In this document: piece after piece, positions 33,255-41,661 of the stretch | Numbering within the stretch: the stretch's first letter is position 1 | Layout of the letters: every line of letters starts with the position of its first letter | Origin: CAVRUD01 sp963724285 | GTDB lineage: Bacteria > Chloroflexota > Chloroflexia > Thermomicrobiales > UBA6265 | NCBI GenBank assembly: GCA_963724285.1 | Contig: CAVRUD010000013.1 | Span: 1-64,000 of the forward strand | Reading direction: 5' to 3' | Length of the DNA stretch: 64,000 nucleotides | Position numbers and translations under genes: made by a program | The notes under the pieces: generated by a model | Seen by the model: only the letters and a program-made list of their open reading frames with translations | Databases searched by the model: none | Told to the model about the DNA's origin: nothing

Positions 33255-34339
33255 GCCGACACCAATGCCGGCTGCCGGGCACCAACCAGACCGGTCGTGA
33301 ACGACGCGAGTTCGTCGATTTTTGTCAATGCCCGGCCGGAATCAACGACCTCCTCTGCGATGCGGATCCCCTCGGCAAATGATCCGGCGGCATCCGCCGC
33401 GTAGATTCCCGCTCCCGCGTTAAGGAGTGTGACCGAACGACGGGGACCGGGCTCGCCCGACAGGATCGAGCGGGTGATCGCAACATTTTCGGCGGCGCTG
33501 CCACCACTTAGCGCCTCAGCAGGTGCGCGCTCGAGGCCAAAATCCTCCGGCGTAATAAAGTACGACTCGATCTTGCCGGTGCGGGCGTCGAACTCGGTCA
33601 CTGTCGAGGATCCCGCCAGCCCCAGTTCGTCCAGGCCTTCCTCGGCATGGACCAGCACCGCGTGTCGACTACCGAGGACCTGAAGGACTCGAGCCAGCTT
33701 CTGGGCAATGTCGGGGTGGCCGACGCCGATCAATTGGTGGCTCGCGCCGGCGGGATTGGTGAGCGGACCAAGCACGTTGAAAATCGTGCGGATGCCGATC
33801 TCGCGACGGGCAGGACCAACGAACCGCATTGCCGGGTGGAACGCCGGCGCGTACATAAAGCCGATGCCGACGGAGTCGACGCATCGGCCGACCTCGTCCG
33901 GCGTCAGTTCGATGTGGACGCCGAGACCTTCCAGCAGGTCGGCCGAGCCGCATTTACTGGTGACCGCGCGATTGCCGTGCTTCGCAACTCGAATACCTGC
34001 CGCGGCGATGACGAACGACGCCGTAGTCGAAATGTTGAATGTCCCGGCGCCGTCGCCTCCCGTGCCGCAGGTATCGACCAGGGGACCGTCTGTCCGAGAG
34101 ACATCAACCTTGAGCGCATGTTCGCGCATCGCGGAGGCAAATCCGGCAATCTCGGCAACCGTCTCGCCGCGCATCCGCAAGCCCGTGACAAGCGATCCGA
34201 TTTGGGCGTCGGTCACCGATCCGGTCATGATGGCGTTCATGGCCGCCATCGCTTCATGCCGCTCTAGCTCGCGGCCCTCAACGACCGCGCGAATCGTCGG
34301 TCGAACGTCGTACGTCGATGACTCGGCGGCTTCTGCCAT
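33251..34339 (-). CDS. trpD: Anthranilate phosphoribosyltransferase
   Basis: It joins anthranilate to phosphoribosyl pyrophosphate, the second step of the pathway. The 362-residue product shows VDTCGTGGDGAGTFNIST, the KHGNRAVTSKCGSAD loop for substrate and metal binding, and FVGPARREIGIRTIFNVLGP. Two in-frame ATGs exist. The one at 34339 is used because GGGAGG (34346-34351) is correctly spaced from it but touches the ATG at 34345. It follows trpG after about 50 bases and overlaps trpC by 4 bases. Confidence 0.96.
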   Translation of the reverse strand: MAEAAESSTYDVRPTIRAVVEGRELERHEAMAAMNAIMTGSVTDAQIGSLVTGLRMRGETVAEIAGFASAMREHALKVDVSRTDGPLVDTCGTGGDGAGTFNISTTASFVIAAAGIRVAKHGNRAVTSKCGSADLLEGLGVHIELTPDEVGRCVDSVGIGFMYAPAFHPAMRFVGPARREIGIRTIFNVLGPLTNPAGASHQLIGVGHPDIAQKLARVLQVLGSRHAVLVHAEEGLDELGLAGSSTVTEFDARTGKIESYFITPEDFGLERAPAEALSGGSAAENVAITRSILSGEPGPRRSVTLLNAGAGIYAADAAGSFAEGIRIAEEVVDSGRALTKIDELASFTTGLVGARQPALVSA

Positions 34340-34390
34340 GGTCATCCTCCCTTTGAACGTGCGAGACAGGACGAGGAGACGGCACTTGGC

Positions 34391-35020
34391 CTAGTAGCCG
34401 AGTGCCGCCAACGTTGCCTGAGTCTGACCGGCGGCGACCAGCGAACCCGGCCCCCGGCCGAGGAAATTCGCCAGGAGGTTCGGACCTTCCGGTGTCAGGA
34501 TTGACTCAGGGTGGAACTGAACTCCCTCGAGTTCAAACTCCCGGTGGCGCATCCCCATGATGAGGCCGTCGTCGGTTTCAGCAGTCACGTCGAACTCGGC
34601 CGGTAGCGATGCGCGCTCGACGATAAGCGAGTGGTAGCGAGTTGCTTCGAACGGCGACGGGAGGCCGGCGAAGACGCCCTTCCCGCTGTGGTAGATCGGC
34701 GAAGTCTTGCCATGCATCAGCGATGGTGCCCGAACCACTCGTCCCCCGAACGCAGCGGCAATCGACTGCATTCCAAGACAGACGCCCAGCATCGGCACCC
34801 GACCCGATAGAGTCTGGATGAGTTCGACCGAGATTCCGGCCTCGGCGGGAGTGCACGGCCCCGGCGACAGGACGACTCGGTCGATCGAGGGCAGCTTCCG
34901 CTCGATCTCGGCGACGGTGATCAGGTCGTTTCGGGCGACTTCTACCTCTTCACCCAGTTCGCGCAGGGCCTGATAGAGGTTGAAGGTGAACGAGTCGTAG
35001 TTATCAAGTAGGAATATCAT
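34391..35020 (-). CDS. trpG: Anthranilate synthase component II (glutamine amidotransferase)
   Basis: It supplies ammonia from glutamine to TrpE; a dual role with PabA is possible. The 209-residue class I amidotransferase starts MIFLLDNYDSFTFNLYQAL and has the oxyanion loop VLSPGPCTPAEAG, the nucleophilic Cys in GVCLGMQSIAAAFGG and the His-Glu pair in GVQFHPESIL. The C-terminal 15 residues are an Ala/Gln-rich tail. Its ATG at 35020 overlaps the trpE stop by 4 bases, which favours equimolar synthesis of the two subunits. Confidence 0.95.
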   Translation of the reverse strand: MIFLLDNYDSFTFNLYQALRELGEEVEVARNDLITVAEIERKLPSIDRVVLSPGPCTPAEAGISVELIQTLSGRVPMLGVCLGMQSIAAAFGGRVVRAPSLMHGKTSPIYHSGKGVFAGLPSPFEATRYHSLIVERASLPAEFDVTAETDDGLIMGMRHREFELEGVQFHPESILTPEGPNLLANFLGRGPGSLVAAGQTQATLAALGY

Positions 35021-36615
35021 CGAACACCTTCCTCGGCTGAACCGGCGGCGAGCGAGACGGATTCGTACTGGGTCCGCTCCAGATCCTCTGCGAGCTCAAT
35101 CGCACGCAGGAGCGCCCGCATCTTGTGATGGCTTTCGGCGAACTCACCGTGCGGTGTGCTGTCCGCAACGATTCCGCCGCCGGCCTGCATCGAGGCCACC
35201 CCATCCTTGACGACGAGGGTACGCAGGGCGATGCAGGTGTCCATGCCGCCTGACAGGTCAACGTACCCGACTGCTCCGGCATAGGGCCCGCGCCGGTCGG
35301 TTTCGAGTTCAGCGATGATCTCCATCGCCCGCACCTTCGGCGCTCCGGAAACGGTTCCGGCTGGGAAGCACGAACGCAATGCGTCCAACGCGGACAGTCC
35401 CTTGGCCAGTTGGCCTTCGACGTGGCTGACCAGGTGCATCACGTGTGAGTAGCGTTCGATCTTCATCAACTGCGGAACCCGAACGCTGCCGGGAGCGGCC
35501 ACCCTGCCGATATCGTTCCGGCCGAGATCGACAAGCATGATGTGCTCGGCACGCTCCTTGGCGTCGGACGCGAGGTCCTCAGCGAGGGCGTCGTCTTCCT
35601 CGACTGTAGCGCCGCGCGGTCTCGTTCCCGCAATTGGGTGATTGATGATAACGCCGTCTTCGTGGCGCACGAGCAACTCGGGCGACGCACCGACAATTTG
35701 GTGGTCCTCGAAGTCGAGATAGAACATATACGGCGATGGATTTACCGTTCGCAGCGCCCGATAGATCGTGAACGGATGGGCGGGTGTCGGAACATCGACC
35801 CGCTGCGAGAGCACCACCTGGATGATGTCTCCGGCTGCGATGTACTCCTTGGCCCGCTCGACGATCGCGTGGTAACGCTCTGTCGATGTGTTGGACTTGG
35901 CCCGCTCGGCGGGGGTGTCCGGCAGAGGATCACTCCCGATCGGCAGTGCTGGGACGTGGGCTTGCAGGCGGTTGACCAGATCGTCCACCTGGGCCGCCGC
36001 CCGCGCATACTCCCGTTCAAGGTCGCCGCCATTGATGTGGACATGGGCGACTGCCTTGATCGTCCGCTCCAGATGATCGAAGACTAGAAGCCGATCGACG
36101 AGCACAAAACGACCGTCCGCCAACGCCAGACCTGGGCCAGGCGCCTCGCCCACCCGGGGCTCGAATCCGCGGACGGCTTCATAGCTGAGGTAACCGACCG
36201 CCCCGCCGAGGAAACGCGGCAGGCCGTGCGCGGGCAGCGCCCGATGAGCATCGACCATCGTGGCGAGCGGTTCGAGTGGATCCTGGTAACTGACCGACGT
36301 CGTTCCTTCGGCGCCGACCGTTGTGGCGACCCCGCCATCCAGGGTGAGCAGATCGAATTCCCCAGCGGCGATGAAGGAATACCTGGCAAGTCGCTGGCCT
36401 CCCTCGACACTTTCGAGGACGAACCCCTTGCCGCCATCCCAGATCTTGAGGAACGCGGAGACCGGGGTCTCCAGATCGGCCATGATCTCGCGATAGATCG
36501 GCACCGTCCGAATATCGTCACCGCCGCCGGCAACGATGCTGCGAACGGTCTCCAGCGACGGTGTCGTTTCGATTGATCGGCGGGCGACCCGTCGTGGAAG
36601 CGTTGACTGAGTCAT
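35017..36615 (-). CDS. trpE: Anthranilate synthase component I
   Basis: It converts chorismate to anthranilate together with TrpG. The 532-residue protein has an N-terminal tryptophan-feedback domain (about residues 30-190) with ADLETPVSAFLKIWDG, and a chorismate-binding domain with YLDFEDHQIVGASPE, PIAGTRPRG, LVDLGRNDIGRVAAPG, FPAGTVSGAPKVRAMEI and GGIVADSTP. The ATG at 36615 follows a GGAGGGA site. The frame continues upstream but only through the T-box leader, so longer readings are rejected. First gene of trpE-G-D-C-F. Confidence 0.96.
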   Translation of the reverse strand: MTQSTLPRRVARRSIETTPSLETVRSIVAGGGDDIRTVPIYREIMADLETPVSAFLKIWDGGKGFVLESVEGGQRLARYSFIAAGEFDLLTLDGGVATTVGAEGTTSVSYQDPLEPLATMVDAHRALPAHGLPRFLGGAVGYLSYEAVRGFEPRVGEAPGPGLALADGRFVLVDRLLVFDHLERTIKAVAHVHINGGDLEREYARAAAQVDDLVNRLQAHVPALPIGSDPLPDTPAERAKSNTSTERYHAIVERAKEYIAAGDIIQVVLSQRVDVPTPAHPFTIYRALRTVNPSPYMFYLDFEDHQIVGASPELLVRHEDGVIINHPIAGTRPRGATVEEDDALAEDLASDAKERAEHIMLVDLGRNDIGRVAAPGSVRVPQLMKIERYSHVMHLVSHVEGQLAKGLSALDALRSCFPAGTVSGAPKVRAMEIIAELETDRRGPYAGAVGYVDLSGGMDTCIALRTLVVKDGVASMQAGGGIVADSTPHGEFAESHHKMRALLRAIELAEDLERTQYESVSLAAGSAEEGVR

Positions 36616-36649
36616 CGATGTTGTCCCTCCGCCGCCGCCGAGGCGATCG

Positions 36650-36960
36650 TAGCGAAAACGCAAAAAACCTCCGTCCCATGAGGGACGGAGGTGCCGAAAT
36701 GCACGCCCCGCGGTGCCACCCTGCGTTGAAGCCGGAATCACCGGCTTCCACTTTTCGAGCGTACGGGCTGCACAGCCGATACGCCGCTCCCTGTAACGGA
36801 GGAGATTCCGGTGCTGCCTACTTGGCCGGTAGTCCGGCCGTTTGGAGCACGACTCCCGGATCCATTCCGCTCCGACACGGTACCGGGCTTTCACCAAACC
36901 CCGGCTCGCTAAACCATGCTTATGGACACGTACTCGTTCCGATCGTCGCCGATCCACAAC
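36650..36960 (-). promoter_or_regulatory. T-box leader of the trp operon (Trp specifier)
   Basis: The minus strand reads as a complete T-box. The AG-bulge region GAACGAGTACG starts near 36940, the distal-loop elements AGCGAGCCGGGG and TGGTGAAAGCCCGG follow, and the specifier loop GGAATGGATCC has the Trp codon TGG at 36864-36862. The T-box GGGTGGCACCGCGG lies at 36721-36708. A perfect 10-bp terminator stem (36691-36682 with 36677-36668) ends in six U residues (36667-36662). Uncharged tRNA-Trp should open transcription into trpE. Confidence 0.94.
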
Positions 36961-37021
36961 CTCAATTGAACCGGACTTTAGCAGCGAAGCGGCCACCTGT
37001 CAACGATTCAAAAGTTCGCGG

Positions 37022-37218
37022 GTGTGCCCCATCGTTTTGCGAGGTGTCGCCGTCGTTCGTCGTCGTAGGGGAGGGTCCCGTGCCCTCCCATCGTCCGCAG
37101 GACGATAACGCCGTCGATGGAAACGAGATTACGGCCTGGCGGCCGTGGGAGGGCACGGGACCCTCCCCTACGACGACGGGCAGGCGATCGCGTCACCATG
37201 CACAACGATGGGGCACAC
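37022..37218. repeat. Dispersed repeat, family B, copy 2
   Basis: A 197-bp element with terminal inverted repeats: left GTGTGCCCCATCGTT, right AACGATGGGGCACAC. An internal exact 32-base inverted pair lies at 37059-37090 and 37146-37177. It sits between the T-box leader and the lipoprotein gene, where the trp promoter would be expected. With the T-box it accounts for most of the gene-free region 36616-37408. Confidence 0.8.
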
Positions 37219-37408
37219 CCAACGGTCGCAACGCCGTTCTTCCCCGCTACGGCCCACGATCAGTTTATACGCGGGCCTTGCGAGACCGGGGTGCACCATC
37301 TAGGATGAACAGGTACCACAGATATGCCTTTACGTCGGTAACTTTGCCGTCACCCGGCCTCGTCACTGAGCGCGGATCCGCAGCGCCGTCGTTTATGGGA
37401 GGACTGTG

Positions 37409-38761
37409 ATGTCGCGATGGCGTGATTCGCTAGGGTTGGTCCAGCGACCAATGCTCCTGGTCGTTCTCATCTTTGCCGCACTGGTTCTGGTTGCCTGCGG
37501 CGATGACGACGATGAGCCGGAAGCAACGAGTCCGCCTGATCAGCCTCCCGCAGCCACGCAGGCGACGACCGCCGAAGCAACTCCGCAGCAGGGTTCCCCC
37601 GCGGCATCACCAGCAGTTGAAGCGGCCACGCCGGTCTCTGCGGCGTCTCCTGCTGTAGGCGCAGCTACGCCGGTCTCTGCGGCATCCCCCGCGGTAGACG
37701 CAGCCACGCCAGTCTCTGAGTCGTCCCCTGCCGGATCCCCCGTGGCAGAGGGTTCGCCAATCTCCAGTCCGGTGGCGGAAACCTCGGCTGTCGCATCGCC
37801 GGCTGCAGAAGGCTCGCCTGTCGCCAGTCCGGCAACTCCCGAGCCTGCCGCCGCTCCTGTTGTGACAGCTGCCTCTCCCGAGGCATCTCCGGTGAGTGAA
37901 GCGACGCCGATATCGCCCGCCGCCAGTCCCACTGCCGATGATTCGGATGCTTCCCCGATTGCCTCACCGTCCGCAGGTGGCGCCTCGCCTGAAGCTGTCG
38001 TCACCTCGGCTACTGATGAGGAAGCGTCTCCCGCGGTGGTTGTCCCCCCAGCCGCTCCCACCGCGACAGCAACTCCTGAGCCAACTCAAACGCCCGCACC
38101 GACCGAGACGCCGGAGCCGACCAGAGACGCCGGAGCCGACCGAGACGCCGGCGCCGCACCGAACACGCCTGAACCGACCAATACCGCCACGCCTGCCCCG
38201 ACTGCGACGTCAACCGCCACAGCGACGCCACGCCCGACGAACACGCCGGAGCCGACATCGACTGCCACCCCACGTCCAACCAACACGCCAGAACCAACGC
38301 CGACGGCGACCCCAGAACCCACGAACACGCCAGAGCCGACCGCGACCGCGACGTCAACTGCGACGGCGACGCCACGCCCGACCAATACTCCAAGTCCCGA
38401 GCCGACTGCTACGGCGACCCCTGCCCCAACGGCCACCCCGACGGTCGCGCCGACAGCGACATCGACTCCTGAACCGACTGCAACTGAACCGCCGGCGCCA
38501 ACCAGCACGGTTGCTCCGACTGCAACGACGGTTCCGCCGACCTCGACTGCGGCGCCGACGGCCACGGAGCAGGCAGCCGCGCCGACATCGGCGGTCATTC
38601 CGCCGCCACCCGTCGCCCCGACCGCTACCGAGTGCCCGCCGACGGTGACACCGGACACCGATGGAACCCCAGCGAGTGCCACTGCTACGGCAACCCCGTC
38701 GCCGACGCCGGAGGACGAGGACGCCCCGACGGCGACGCCTTCGCCCACGCCAGACTGCTAG
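37409..38761 (+). CDS. Lipoprotein with Ala/Ser/Pro and Thr-Pro-Glu repeat blocks
   Basis: A 450-residue predicted lipoprotein. The signal peptide ends in LVLVACGDD, with the lipidated Cys at residue 30. After an acidic patch the protein is almost wholly repetitive: a first block of about 190 residues based on ASPA and AATPVS words, and a second of about 200 residues based on TPEPT and TATPAPT. It probably forms an extended, possibly glycosylated stalk on the cell surface. There is no globular domain and no known anchor besides the lipid. A short part (about 38110-38165) reads RDAGADRDAGAAPN, which is the TPEPT repeat in a shifted frame that is later corrected. The ATG at 37409 follows GGGAGG. 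Confidence 0.85.
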   Translation: MSRWRDSLGLVQRPMLLVVLIFAALVLVACGDDDDEPEATSPPDQPPAATQATTAEATPQQGSPAASPAVEAATPVSAASPAVGAATPVSAASPAVDAATPVSESSPAGSPVAEGSPISSPVAETSAVASPAAEGSPVASPATPEPAAAPVVTAASPEASPVSEATPISPAASPTADDSDASPIASPSAGGASPEAVVTSATDEEASPAVVVPPAAPTATATPEPTQTPAPTETPEPTRDAGADRDAGAAPNTPEPTNTATPAPTATSTATATPRPTNTPEPTSTATPRPTNTPEPTPTATPEPTNTPEPTATATSTATATPRPTNTPSPEPTATATPAPTATPTVAPTATSTPEPTATEPPAPTSTVAPTATTVPPTSTAAPTATEQAAAPTSAVIPPPPVAPTATECPPTVTPDTDGTPASATATATPSPTPEDEDAPTATPSPTPDC

Positions 38762-38822
38762 CTCGAACCCGCCAGCCCTATACTCCGTGCCGGAGCACTG
38801 TTGGCCCGGCGCGGAGTTTTCT

Positions 38823-39755
38823 GTGAGCAGCAATACGTATTCCGATTCATCGCGACAGGTCGCGGACGACACGCCTCAGGGGTACGTCCATGTGGTGGAA
38901 GTCGGGCCACGAGATGGCCTGCAAAACGAATCCACTCCGATCCCAACCGCGAACAAAATCGCCTTCGTGAACGACCTGTCAGCGGCAGGATTGCCGACGG
39001 TCGAAGTCACGAGTTTCGTAAACCCCGCGGTCGTTCCCCAACTCTCCGACGCCGGCGACGTGCTGACCGGCATCGAGCGCAAGCCTGGTGTTCGCTACTT
39101 CGTCCTTGTCCCCAACGAACGTGGGCTGGACCGGGCGATCCAGGCCGGAACGGATTCCATTGCCGTATTCGCGGCAGCGACGGAAGGCTTCAGCCGGGCA
39201 AATCTACGGGCTTCCATAGACGATGCGTTTTCGCGGTTCGAAGCCGTGGCGCGCCGGGCAACCGATCTCGGCATCTATGTTCGAGGTTACGTGTCGGTTG
39301 CTTTCACCTGCCCGTACGATGGTCCGGTCGCACCTGGAGACGCGACAAAGATTGCCCAGCGCCTGTTCGACATCGGGTGTAGCGAGGTCGCATTGGCGGA
39401 CACAATTGGGACCGCCGGTCCAGTGCAGGTCGAAGCACTTCTTGCGCATGCATTACGAACGTTGCCAGCCGACCGGCTGGCACTCCATCTGCACGACACA
39501 AGCGGTCAGGCGTTATCGAACGTGGACGTAGGGCTGGCGGCGGGCATTCGGACATTCGACGCGGCGGCCGGCGGTTTAGGCGGATGCCCGTTCGCGCCGG
39601 GTGCGCCAGGGAACTTGAGCACGGAAGCACTCATCGATTACCTACACGGTGCCGGCTATGCCACCGGCGTCGACGCCGGCAAGGTGAGAACGGCGGCCGC
39701 ACGGATCAAGCGAGAACTCGAGTCTGCCGGCCCGACCTCCGCGACCGCATTCTAG
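38823..39755 (+). CDS. Hydroxymethylglutaryl-CoA lyase-like enzyme
   Basis: A DRE-TIM metallolyase of 310 residues, acting in leucine or ketone-body catabolism by splitting HMG-CoA into acetyl-CoA and acetoacetate. Seen: VVEVGPRDGLQNE at residues 20-32, the metal-binding LALHLHDTSGQAL, and the HMG-CoA lyase signature GGLGGCPFAPGAPGN with its reactive Cys. A GTG at 38823 behind GGAG is the likely start, since the frame further back lies in the lipoprotein gene. No other leucine-degradation gene is adjacent. Related acyl-CoA substrates cannot be excluded. Confidence 0.9.
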   Translation: MSSNTYSDSSRQVADDTPQGYVHVVEVGPRDGLQNESTPIPTANKIAFVNDLSAAGLPTVEVTSFVNPAVVPQLSDAGDVLTGIERKPGVRYFVLVPNERGLDRAIQAGTDSIAVFAAATEGFSRANLRASIDDAFSRFEAVARRATDLGIYVRGYVSVAFTCPYDGPVAPGDATKIAQRLFDIGCSEVALADTIGTAGPVQVEALLAHALRTLPADRLALHLHDTSGQALSNVDVGLAAGIRTFDAAAGGLGGCPFAPGAPGNLSTEALIDYLHGAGYATGVDAGKVRTAAARIKRELESAGPTSATAF

Positions 39756-39793
39756 AGCCGCAATCGCAAAATCGCCCGGAGTTGGTGAAGTCC

Positions 39794-40531
39794 GTGGGCT
39801 ACTGGATCATCGTCACCCTAATTCTCTTGTGCGGTGTCGTCGTGCTCCTCGCCGCGGCATCGGTCGAGCCTGACAACGAAACCCAGGAGCCGTCAGCAGC
39901 GCCCGCACCGGCACACAAGTCAGCCGGCAGCAATGCGAAGCGGACACGAAGGCGGCCGAACCAAGTTGCCCTTGTTATGGTTGTTCCCCGGACCTGCCTT
40001 CAGGGCGAGCAACATCCTCCAACTCCGGACTTTCCGGGGACGGCGACAACCGTACTTGCGCATCAAGGTTCCACCCTTTCTGCCGTGGCATGCGCCATCG
40101 AGTCAACATCGATCGACCTGGAAGATGCTGTCGTCACGCTCCTGGTCGGCGCCGACAATTTTCTCGCGGGTCACACGCTCGATGCTGTGCTTGATCAACT
40201 CGATCGTGTGCTGGACGGACTAGCCAGCTTGCCCGCGATGGCGGTCGTGGGTTCGATTGCAAACGTTGGACCCGCGGTTGCCAACGTCGTTAGCGGAGTC
40301 TCTGAGGAGTCGATTTCAACCACGATCTCAATCTGGAACCGGGAAATTGCTGATCTGGCCGAGTCCTACACCGCGGAGTTCGTCGATTTGAGTTCGGTGT
40401 CGGTTCGGCTGGTGAAGACAGACGGAAACACTCCCGAACTGACTCTGTCTGCCTGTCCAAACTTGGCTGTGGTGACGGAGGAATTAGCCCCGGCAATCGC
40501 CCGCGCCACCGAAAGGGTCCGGACGAACTGA
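39794..40531 (+). CDS. Membrane-anchored SGNH-hydrolase-like protein, catalytic motifs degenerate
   Basis: About 245 residues with one N-terminal membrane segment (YWIIVTLILLCGVVVLLAAA) and a Pro/Ala-rich linker. The outer domain has the strand order of SGNH/GDSL hydrolases: ALVMVVPRTCLQGEQ in the place of block I, VVTLLVGADNFLAG like block III, and NREIADLAESYTAEFVDLSS like the later strand. The catalytic Ser of a GDS motif and the usual GxND are not seen, so the protein may be inactive or only distantly related. GTG 39794 is one of several possible starts. It lies between the lyase and a peptidase with no evident link. Confidence 0.5.
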   Translation: MGYWIIVTLILLCGVVVLLAAASVEPDNETQEPSAAPAPAHKSAGSNAKRTRRRPNQVALVMVVPRTCLQGEQHPPTPDFPGTATTVLAHQGSTLSAVACAIESTSIDLEDAVVTLLVGADNFLAGHTLDAVLDQLDRVLDGLASLPAMAVVGSIANVGPAVANVVSGVSEESISTTISIWNREIADLAESYTAEFVDLSSVSVRLVKTDGNTPELTLSACPNLAVVTEELAPAIARATERVRTN

Positions 40532-40600
40532 GCGGTTTCTTGATAGCATGAGCCGCCTTGATCGACGATTGTTGCCTTGTTGACTGCTCCTGGAGTTCAC

Positions 40601-41656
40601 ATGGACGAGCACAATCTCTCGTTTCTGAAGAACCTGCTGGATGCACCAGGGCCGTCAGGGTACGAACAGGCGCCGGCCAGAGTGTGGCGATCGGAGGCAG
40701 CATCATTCGCCGATGAAGTCTGGGGTGATGTCCTCGGGAACTCGTTCGCTCGCCTGAAGTCCGAGGGCGCGACTCGGGTCGTGATCGAGGGGCATATCGA
40801 CGAGATCGGCTTCCTCATCACCCACATCGATGAACATGGCTACATCTGGTTCGACGGTATCGGCGGCTGGGACGACGCGGTCGTGGTCGGCCAGCGCATG
40901 CGGATAGCCGGTCGAAGTGGGGACGTGCGCGGCGTGGTCGGGCGCAAAGCCGCCCACCTGATCCGGCGAGATGACAAGAAAGACATCGAGCTCCGTGATC
41001 TCTGGATCGATATCGGTGCCGCGAACCGCGACGACGCCCGCCGCCGGGTCGACGTAGGCGACCCGATCGTGGTCGATGCTGACTTCATCCACCTCACCGA
41101 TGACCTTTGCGTCTCTCGCAGCATGGACAACCGCGTCGGTGCCTTCGTCGCTCTCGAGGCGGTGCGTCTGCTTTCGCGGGACCGCCCTAAGGCCGACGTC
41201 TACGCCATGGCCCCAACCCAGGAAGAGACATCGTTCGCGGGAGCGTACACGGGGTCGTTTCAGGTGGCCCCGCTGGTCGCGATCGCGATCGACGTTACCC
41301 ACGCGACGGACTACCCAGAGGCGAACAAGAAGTCCGATGGGGAGGTCCGCCTGGGCGGCGGGCCTGTCCTCTCGCGCGGAGCATCGGTCAATCAGAAGGT
41401 CTTTGAGGGACTGCGGGCGGCCGCGGAGCGACTTGGGATTGAATGCCCGGTTCAGGGCTCCGGCCGGTACAGCGGAACCGATGCTGACGCGATGATTCGC
41501 TCGGGCGCCGGTATTGCCACCGGCATCGTGTCGATCCCCAACCGGTACATGCACTCGCCGAACGAGGTGGTCAGTCTGACTGACTTGACCAACGCAGCGA
41601 AGCTGATCGCCGAGTTTGTCCGCACCATCGACGAGAACTCCGACTTCCGCCTCTAG
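40601..41656 (+). CDS. M42-family metallo-aminopeptidase
   Basis: A 351-residue cytoplasmic peptidase/cellulase-like enzyme of the M42 (deblocking aminopeptidase, TET-type) family. Metal and catalytic residues are visible: the HxDE in EGHIDEIGFLI, the catalytic EE in APTQEETSFAGAY, the Asp in AIDVTHATDYPE and the C-terminal His in YMHSPNEVVS. It probably assembles into a large complex that trims short peptides. The ATG at 40601 follows TGGAG; the frame upstream to 40577 is short. It converges on mutM with 5 bases between stops. Confidence 0.93.
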   Translation: MDEHNLSFLKNLLDAPGPSGYEQAPARVWRSEAASFADEVWGDVLGNSFARLKSEGATRVVIEGHIDEIGFLITHIDEHGYIWFDGIGGWDDAVVVGQRMRIAGRSGDVRGVVGRKAAHLIRRDDKKDIELRDLWIDIGAANRDDARRRVDVGDPIVVDADFIHLTDDLCVSRSMDNRVGAFVALEAVRLLSRDRPKADVYAMAPTQEETSFAGAYTGSFQVAPLVAIAIDVTHATDYPEANKKSDGEVRLGGGPVLSRGASVNQKVFEGLRAAAERLGIECPVQGSGRYSGTDADAMIRSGAGIATGIVSIPNRYMHSPNEVVSLTDLTNAAKLIAEFVRTIDENSDFRL

Positions 41657-41661
41657 TTGAG

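Noticed and set aside
37540..38761. CRISPR-like or tandem-repeat array
   Set aside because: The periodicity comes from codons of the TPEPT and ASPA repeats in one lipoprotein gene; there are no constant repeats with unique spacers.
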